This document shows, one piece after another, positions 56,763 through 64,000 of a stretch of 64,000 nucleotides of DNA. Within the stretch, counting starts at the first letter, position 1, and each line of letters opens with the position of its first letter. The translations under genes and the position numbers were made by a program. Where the stretch lies: assembly GCA_013368315.1 (NCBI GenBank), contig JAACJM010000153.1, positions 124,001 to 188,000 of the forward strand, read 5' to 3'. The stretch is from Tetrapyrgos nigripes. Taxonomy: Eukaryota; Basidiomycota; Agaricomycetes; Agaricales; Campanellaceae. The notes under the pieces were generated by a model. It was not told where the DNA came from and did not search any database. It was given only the letters and a program-made list of their open reading frames with translations.

Positions 56763-58459
56763 GAAGAGAATAAAACCAAGCCGACTTCCAGTGCCATTGA
56801 AACATCAGCACCTTTCAATGGGCGATCACTGAAATTGAAACATCAAAACCTCCTAAGACACAATGGTATTAAGAAGCAATGAAGTGTTGAGGGCAACATT
56901 CAATAACGCAATCGCAGACTGGAAAAGATATACTGCAAAAGGCCAAAATTGCTAGTGATGCAGGACATGGGAGACCCACCCGATGCAGTACTTATTCGGA
57001 GGATGTAGCAGACGTGAAGGGGAGAGAGTGTGTAAACTATAACCCAGTGCTGAACATAACCAAAATCACAAAGTCGACAAACTATGGGGGCGAAGAAGCG
57101 GCCTCGAAGCGCAGAGATACATCTCCAGTTGACGATACGTGCAAAAATTACACCTATAACCTCGCCACCAAGTAGGAAGACCTAAAACACAGGAGGATAG
57201 GCAAAAAACTAACACCTCCATGCCCTATCACCTCCATGGACAACGATGACCGCAGAGAGAAAACAGACAGAGCGACTGCAAACAGTTGTTAGCTCAACTG
57301 TTCAGAGGTAAAAGATTTTCCCGATATCACAACCCGGACATATAGAAGCCAATGAAAGAGTCATTAAACACACCTGCTCGAGCTTTCAGAGAAGAGTAGT
57401 TTGTGTTGAAGAAAATATATTGATCAAGTAGAGTCATAATAACGGAAGAGCCACTCACAGGTTTTTTAGACATCCTGTCTCACACCGTTTATAAGCGTAA
57501 CAGAGAACATGAAAAAGGTACTTGTAGACGATTTGCGTACACATTGATGAACAGAGGAGCTACAGATTAAGTAGAGTCGAGAAGATGAATACAATGATGT
57601 GGTTGACTGGGAAGAGAGAGCGCGCGAGGTGTGTTAGTCAACCTTTTGCTAGCGTGCCGGGAAGTGATCAAACACGTTTCAAAAAGCGAGTGCTTTGAGT
57701 GCAGCGGAAATACGACATATCGCGGAACGGAAGGAAGACACCATGGACGGCGATGCATATTTGGAGCTTGGAAAAATCTAAACTTAAATGACAGATTATT
57801 GCTCGGCCTCGGGTATACTCCATATGGAATATTGGCCTCAAATCGGTCCCATATGAAGTAGGCCCGACGAGCAAAAGCTGCTTTGAAAAATCGGTAATTT
57901 AAGTTCGTGTTTTTCAATACCCCAAATATGGTTCCACTGCGGGCGGCCATTGATATTTGTAGGCATTTTTGTTGGGACTTAAATTACGAAAATTTCGCAC
58001 AATTTCTAGGCTGATAAAAGTCAAAGTATTTGTCGCTGAAATGCCAGCTTTAAATGCTTTGGGTGAATTATCTTTGTGGTAAGTAGGTTTGACTATCTCA
58101 TTCCATCAACGTTAACATTGATCAGTCTCAGACTCGCACATTATAGGTTCTACGTTTTTTTATACGTGTCTTCATTACGCCAAAAAGAGGCATTTGAAAG
58201 TAAGTATGGTACGGTAACACGGCATACACCTTGTCACGGTCTTCGAGAAACTTTAAACAAACAAACAAACATATCCTCACATTCTACCTGGACCCTTCCT
58301 GCCCTGCATTCATTCCAAAATTCCAATGCCCATCTCGTCTATAACTTTATCTGTCTTCAACATTCCTCTTTTGACTCCGAAAATTATTGCATGAGTTGGG
58401 TTAGGTTAGGTTGGGTTGGGTACCGATTAAGTTGAGTAACCAGGTCGATTTCATCAAAC
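56763..58459. other. Intergenic with half-MITE
   Basis: No gene model can be supported. The minus-strand frame at 57,567-57,950 (127 codons) has no recognised domain and abuts the half copy of the palindromic MITE at 57,935-58,056. A GGTTAGGTTGGGTTGGGT-type short repeat is at about 58,400. Confidence 0.4.
57935..58056 (+). repeat. Half copy of the palindromic MITE
   Basis: 122 bases match the left arm of the MITE at 27,789-27,910 with only about four differences (clustered at ATTTCGCACAATTT versus ATTTATCACGATTT), then similarity stops exactly at the hairpin turn. The right arm is absent. Confidence 0.85.
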
Positions 58460-59174
58460 TCAAAGGTTACCGTTAGCTTGATGGCCACTTGTATGAGCTT
58501 CATATGGAACTGCTTTGTTAAGCTTGAGCCACATCTTTTCTCCTTCTGTGCCGGGAAGAGGTGGTGCGAGACCGTTCTCGTTCCATCCTGCAGGCTATAG
58601 GGATTTGAGCGTCAGTTACTCAGTTACTGGAATGGAGGATAGGGAAGGAAAGGAAAGGGTGGGTAGAAGAAGAGATGGAAGAAGAAGCAAGCAAACAAGG
58701 AAGGAAGGAAGCATGCATATGGACAGGTGGGTACGACTTGATTTACTTACGTCTTGATCTGATACCTGGACTTCCCAGTCTATCCCTTTTCCTTTGGTCC
58801 ATGGCTCAATCGCCGCTTCATAACGCCCCAAGAATTCTCGTTTCTTGGCATCACTAGAGTATTGGGGAAGAAAACCAAACACGCTGTCAGCTACTTCATA
58901 GACCTTGGACGACTAGGGCTTTGGGCTTTGAAATAACGACTTACTTCGCAAACTGCCTTGCTGAATGGTGCACCACTATCCTGAGGAACCTGTCTGTTGG
59001 TTTCCCCCCTACGAAGTAATTCTGTTTGGGGATGTCTTCGAATATGACGACGACGTAGAAAGGGGGGAGAGGGTTCGGCATTCCGGTGTAGACTTCTGTT
59101 ATGGCTTCGGCGATGGCGGATGTCTCTTCGGGAGTGTAGAGGTTGGGTGGGACGTAGAGACGGTGGAGAGGCAT
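58460..59174 (-). CDS. cis-CaaD-like tautomerase superfamily protein
   Basis: Three exons (58945-59174, 58751-58853, 58460-58594) join in frame to 155 residues. The introns of 91 and 156 bases have GTAAGT donors. The protein starts MPLHRLYVPP; in this superfamily the initiator Met is removed and Pro becomes the catalytic base. KPTDRFLRIVVHH supplies the conserved Arg region, IDWEVQVSD the conserved acidic strand, and GLAPPLPGTEGEKMWLKLNK with AVPY the fungal C-terminal signature. The length fits the cis-3-chloroacrylic acid dehalogenase-like group, which is common in fungi and whose natural substrate is mostly unknown. Probably cytosolic. The splice choices were guided by family wording (ARQFANDAKKREF and VSDQDPAGWNENG at the joints). 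Neighbours give no pathway hint. Confidence 0.87.
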
Positions 59175-62100
59175 TTCAGATAGGATAGAGGGTTGAGAGA
59201 TGAGACGAGTTGTGCGAGGTGGTTCTGGTTGTGTGGATAGTGGGGTACGAAAAATCGAACAGTCACGGTAGAGCCAAGATCTGTTATGGTTGAGGTGGAG
59301 GTTATCAGAACTTAGGTTCAATTTCTCCGTAAATGACTGAGGATGTCTTTCCGACATCACATCTTTATATGTATCTATCTGTCTGTCAATCTCACGACCT
59401 TTTCCAAGCAGCCGACCCTAACGCCTTACTGATTCGTCAATACAGGATCTCTTGGCTTCCCCAAACCCCTCGGGCCTCTTACCAAGAGTTGTGTGGGCAG
59501 CTGCGGGATAGATTACAAAAACAAATTGCATACCGATGGCTCGGGGAAGAAGGCCGAGGTTATTAGTCTTTCGTTCGGTGTAATTTTGAAGGTCACCGAG
59601 TTAATCTGCAAGCTTTTGCAGACAGGTGCGTATGCTTCAGAAAGGCCGCCACTCGATGGCTCTCTGATTATCTTTATCTGTAGCGCTCCCACCGCAACAT
59701 CATCACTCAAAGTGCTGTCTGTGGCCCTTGATTGACCCGACCGACTGATAGACATAAACCTTCTTCTGTCACCAGGGTCGAGTCAGCAGTTCTGAAAAGC
59801 CAGGGAGTCATATATCGTAGGTCTATTCTTTCATGCAGGTCGAGGACGGAATGATCCTGACTCCTTTCAGTAATGCTAAAGTCACTTAAAAGTCGCCAGA
59901 ACAGTAAAACGTACGTCTGGGATCAACACTTTATTGCCGAGCTAGTGTTGTACTTTTTTTTTATCCAAAGCCCCTGGAGGATCTTCTACCATACGAGGAC
60001 ATCCGGGGTACATATGTCGTGATGGATGATCGATGATCTCCGGAAAGTTGGGTAATTTTTAGTTACCGATCAGTCCTCTGGAAGAACATGCGGCTCTGAT
60101 ATATCATATAGCTGGTTACTGCAGACTAGAAGAGTGATGGTGAAAGGCTAGTTTTTCTTCTCTCTTCTCTGCCGTCGGTCTGACAGAGTCTCGGTCACGA
60201 CACGGTCAGGGACGATTGAAATTCGTTGAGAAGAGGCTAACAAGAGGCAAGGTGTTTTGAGGTTCGTAACGACGACTATCATTTATTCCAAAACTCAGGG
60301 TGTCTTCAAGGAATACAGTGGCTCCATGTCATTGTCAATGGGAACCCTAGGGACCGCATGGACTAGCTCCTCTGTTGACGCAAAGAAATTGTGTTCTCTC
60401 TGGTCGTGCTATTTCTTTGGATGGAAGACTATACATTTGCAATCTGTATCCCTATGCAACGGAGAAAGAAAACCATGTATTATGCACCTTGGTCTCGGGC
60501 TTGCTTCGGCGAGTGTTCATACTCATGCGCTTACACTGCGATATATTCCAACAGCTTTGCCTTCTTCTCATTCTCATTGGGGATACATGTAGTAGCTTCA
60601 GAGACCTTCTGATCAGACCCATCAACCAATTTTCTGAGAAGGAGTCCTGACTCCTGACCTGTGGCCTTTTTACCGATTAGGCACGAGACAGAGAAAATGC
60701 GGACGTCTTGACCGCGTTCTATAAACTTCTTATTAAATGGTCGAACTTTGAAAAGTCTGTGGCATCTCCAAGCCAGTCTGTAGAGGGGTCCTACAGGTTT
60801 AATCTGAAAATTAGTCTCGACTGACTACACAGTTATTCTGACCCAGTCTGGTACCGAGACTACTGAAAATTTGAGGATATGTCTAAATTCCGATTACTAT
60901 TTATAGTAATCGGTGTAAAAAAAAAGACCGATAACATAATTGATGGCATTCCCGTTGAACTGTTCGCATGACATCCAATGAAGTCTGCAACGGCATTTTT
61001 TACTTTGATAAAAAGCAGGAGCGTCTTTATTTTTTATGGCTATCGGTGCAGTTTTATCCATGCATGGACAGCCGTGCTTTTCCGAGTATATATGTATTAA
61101 AGTAGAACAGAGTTTTTTTTGAAACCGAGCCAGCAAAAAAAAAGTTGGGTCTGACGCGGATCTTCCACCCGTGGGACAATGTGACTATATTAAGGGTCAA
61201 TTTCACGTGATTTTTCCGCGTCCAAATGCCTCTTTCGACGTTTTATCTTGTGACTTATTCTCTTTTACCTCTTTTCATCTTCTTTCAAGATGACTATGAC
61301 AATGTGATTCCCTAGGTCTAGCCATCCTACTCATGGTCCACTGAATGTGCCCAGGAGCTGACAGAGATAAGAAGAAAGAGTGTGCGTGGTGTCAGTGATG
61401 AGTGCATCAAGGCTTTTATATAATACATCTTCTTACTTACTCCTCAGTCTAGGTCAATATCCTCAATACATGCAGGAATCGGCCCTCTAATACAGTCAAA
61501 TTAACATAGCAACTTTCCCCTCTTTAACAGTGAGGCAAACAAACTCCTCGAGGCCATCACACTCTCTCACTAAATCCCTCATTTCAACTTCATTCTATCG
61601 TCTGTGTTCTGAATGCACAGTCCTATGGCCGTTCCTACTCTGTTTAATATTGCCAAGTTCATTGCCTCATCTCACAAATTACCATTCTCATTGCCTGTAT
61701 TACTGGACCCAGTCACTCGAAACAGCATGCGAGGGGATGCATCATCCATGGTGACATCATAACAACCCATCTCCCCATTTCTGCTCTTATCATCAGAACA
61801 ACAGCTCATGAAACTCATCCCCCTCTTCCACAGTCATCAGCAGTTCATACTCTGATGCTGTTTCACTCTGCACCCAATCATCAAACAGACGAGGTCATAT
61901 CCATGCCAAATCCATCTTTGTTATGAGTGAGCTGGAAACAGGATGGGAAGTGCGGTCAGGATGGGCATAACAGAATGTGCAGAATGGTTGTCTCTGTGAA
62001 CTGGAGAAGATGAGGTGAAAAAAGAGGGAGATGAGTGATAGATGTCTCAGGTGAGCTGTATTTGTCCAACAGCTGTGTATCTCACCTTCTTACCTCACTC

Positions 62101-64000
62101 GTCAGCCTTCTATATGCATTCCAGCCTATGTCTATGTCCTCTTTTAACCTCATGAATGCCATTACATCTCTACGCCACTACTCATTCTGTATCCTGGTCT
62201 CATATACCTTCTTGACCTTCATGATGCTAAGTACTCACTATGCTAAAATGTTCTGCCACTCCTTTGTCTCCCTCTTCCATGACCCACTGACTCGAGTCAA
62301 AGCTAAGCCGCTGCTTTGATTTCTCAGTGGTTACAATCAGCTAAGAACGATGAAGAAATGCTTCACTGGGGTAGGGATGATAACTATGAAAGGTCTAATA
62401 GTAATACTTATGACTTCCATGCCTATGCCTGCATCACTCGTCTATTCTACTGCAGCTGCTCACTACTCTCCCATACCCAGTTGCAAGCCCCTAGCATGAT
62501 TCCTCAGTGTTGGCTCTTTGACTACTTACTCCAGCACAGTCAAGCTCTACAGAGATGTCAAAGTCTTTCTCTATTTCAAGGGATTGGGTTGTGGGTACAC
62601 CGACAATTACACACTAATCAGACACTATATAAAGCTGAGCAGTTGTTTGTTCCCTGGAGCTTGTTGCTGACTTGGTACCTTCCAACTTACTTTGGACTTG
62701 TGTTGATATCTTCTTTCTCATTGTGCTAGTACTTTGGGTATACTGTACAAAATAGAAATAGAAATTAATACTTTGGACCAAAATGCTGCCTCAGTCGGTA
62801 TCCAGTTACAGCTTCTGAGAGTCATATGCCCTCGAGCCAGTAAAGCCCAGTAAAGCTAGTTGACACAAAAGTATACTGTGATGGAGCTCTATTCAATATG
62901 AAGCCATAATCTACTATCAGCAGACATATACGAGGTCTACTCTACACTGTCTATATGTGATGGCTAGGAATTGCTACAAGGGAAGCTACATATTGTACAC
63001 CATGAGAACTCAACATCTGTATCAGCAGGGCTAGATGGTGACAAGAAAAGGAGGAGGTGGAGTTTTGATGTAAAGGTGCAGTGACCCAGTGGATAGGCTT
63101 GGGTCTTGCAGTTGTCATCATAGTCATTGATGGAGCCTTAGACAATTCCCCCAAACCCTCGACACTGCAGTGTCTTGAAATAATAAAGCGCTCTATCACA
63201 TCTATAACATATAATTATTAGATATGTGTTCAGGCAATCAACTCCATGTCTGATGTACATGGCCCTACAATAACTACAAGAAATGATTGCCAGTGATGCG
63301 CCATTTAAGGATATCAGTTACAATAGAAGGAATATCTTTGCTGAGGGATATGACCTGTTTATGATTCCTAATACAAGATGTTAGTGATATACCCCAATTA
63401 TCATCGAGTTTGGACCTTTTGTGATGAAGATGAAGGTCGTTGACACGTTCTATGTTATTTGCATCACTACTCCACCCCCATTCATCGAAGTGGCCAAGAA
63501 GAAAATAAGGAACATATAGATAAGGCTTACTTGATGTCTAAGGCCACAAGCTTAGGATATGCAAGCTTTGGATTGATGAGGACAGCTATGAGAATTGATG
63601 AGAAGCAAATGAGTGACCAAGGTGGATGGAATTCTTCTAATACTTACCATACAGTAAATACATTCATAAGCCTCTGGGACCCCCAGTGCATCAGATTTCT
63701 CTGGTTCAGTTGGTATATCTGCAGAAGATTCTTGCTCCTCCAGTTTGTACATCTTAACTTAGGGGGACTTGCAACTTGCTCGCAACAGAATTCACAGTTT
63801 TTAGCTTCTGTCAGTGAAAAAAAATCTCAGTGGTGATTACTCAGTTAAAAACAGACTGTTGCTTGACACAGTAGTGCTTCGAGTGCTGAATTGATAAGAA
63901 CTAATTCAGATATCTGATCAATCTGAAAGCTGTGGGAAAACCAAGTCATCTTAAGAAATGTTAGCACTTGTTCACAAGTTGATAGGGTCAAGCTCAAGTA
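59175..64000. other. Gene-poor end of the window
   Basis: No confident gene. From about 61.3 kb the composition resembles the transposon debris at 20-26 kb. Plus-strand blocks at 63,459-63,836 (125 open codons) and 62,035-62,729 show no domain I recognise. A GTGACCCAGTGGATAGG tRNA-D-arm-like word at 63,080 may belong to a SINE, but has no T-arm. A short perfect hairpin lies at 60,889-60,912. Confidence 0.4.
60889..60912. repeat. Perfect short hairpin
   Basis: CCGATTACTA, four loop bases (TTTA) and TAGTAATCGG form a 10-bp stem, followed closely by a run of A. It is in a gene-free area. It may be the centre of a foldback element or a chance palindrome. Confidence 0.5.

Noticed and set aside
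57567..57950. 127-codon minus-strand frame near the half MITE
   Set aside because: No domain, no supporting introns, and it runs into repeat sequence. Probably chance.
61530..62729. Series of plus-strand open frames near the right end
   Set aside because: Short, interrupted, and Ser/Leu/Cys-rich from biased DNA. No consistent splice chain or domain found.
1..64000. CRISPR array, bacterial operon, rRNA or biosynthetic cluster
   Set aside because: No regularly spaced repeats, no rRNA-like stretch, and genes are intron-bearing and scattered. No PKS, NRPS or terpene synthase motif was seen.

Overview
The window looks like nuclear DNA from a mushroom-forming basidiomycete (Agaricomycetes). Evidence: short GT-AG introns of about 50-90 bases with CTRAY-like branch points, a fungal HMG-box regulator with the N-terminus MPALRTRD, a FuA-type glutathione transferase, a HET-domain protein, a cis-CaaD-like tautomerase, and many decayed basidiomycete transposable elements. 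Gene density is low: seven genes can be modelled with reasonable confidence, and most of the rest is repeat-rich or featureless. All assignments come from reading the sequence; no search was run.

Layout. 1-8.9 kb: no credible gene, several CGCGTC-rich palindromes. 9.1-11.2 kb: HMG-box transcription factor (three exons) behind a TATA-like element. 11.2-19.7 kb: pyrimidine-rich DNA, one weak small gene and scattered exon-like scraps. 19.7-26.2 kb: AT-richer transposon graveyard with a DIRS-like RT/RNase H remnant, an inverted pair of diverged repeat arms, a hAT-type MITE with an 8-bp target duplication, a TA-flanked MITE and a tRNA-Arg-like remnant. 27.2-28.2 kb: a palindromic MITE between direct copies of another repeat. 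28.6-35.3 kb: the main gene island, with a small secreted GPI-anchor-type protein, a LINE tail, a large membrane/ectodomain protein and a GST. 35.3-42.5 kb: mostly repeats, a hAT transposase tail, a tRNA-His-like remnant and an F-box fragment. 43.1-45.2 kb: HET-domain gene. 45.5-50.5 kb: a TA-flanked MITE and two broken copies of an unrecognised membrane-protein gene. 50.7-55.3 kb: a complete 4.6-kb DNA transposon. 56.2-58.1 kb: a second hAT MITE with perfect ends and a half copy of the palindromic MITE. 58.5-59.2 kb: tautomerase gene. 59.2-64 kb: nothing confident.

The most interesting unit is the 4.6-kb transposon at 50,666-55,287. It has inverted ends, an 11-bp flanking direct repeat and two convergent multi-exon genes. 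The plus-strand gene resembles a MULE-like DDE transposase. It is interrupted by three in-frame stops, all TGA and each one C-to-T change from CGA, plus a frameshift. The minus-strand gene encodes a KOW-motif protein of 240 residues and is fully open across its splice junctions. The host genes do not form an obvious pathway or cluster. The HMG regulator, HET protein, GST and tautomerase appear to be independent genes separated by transposon debris.
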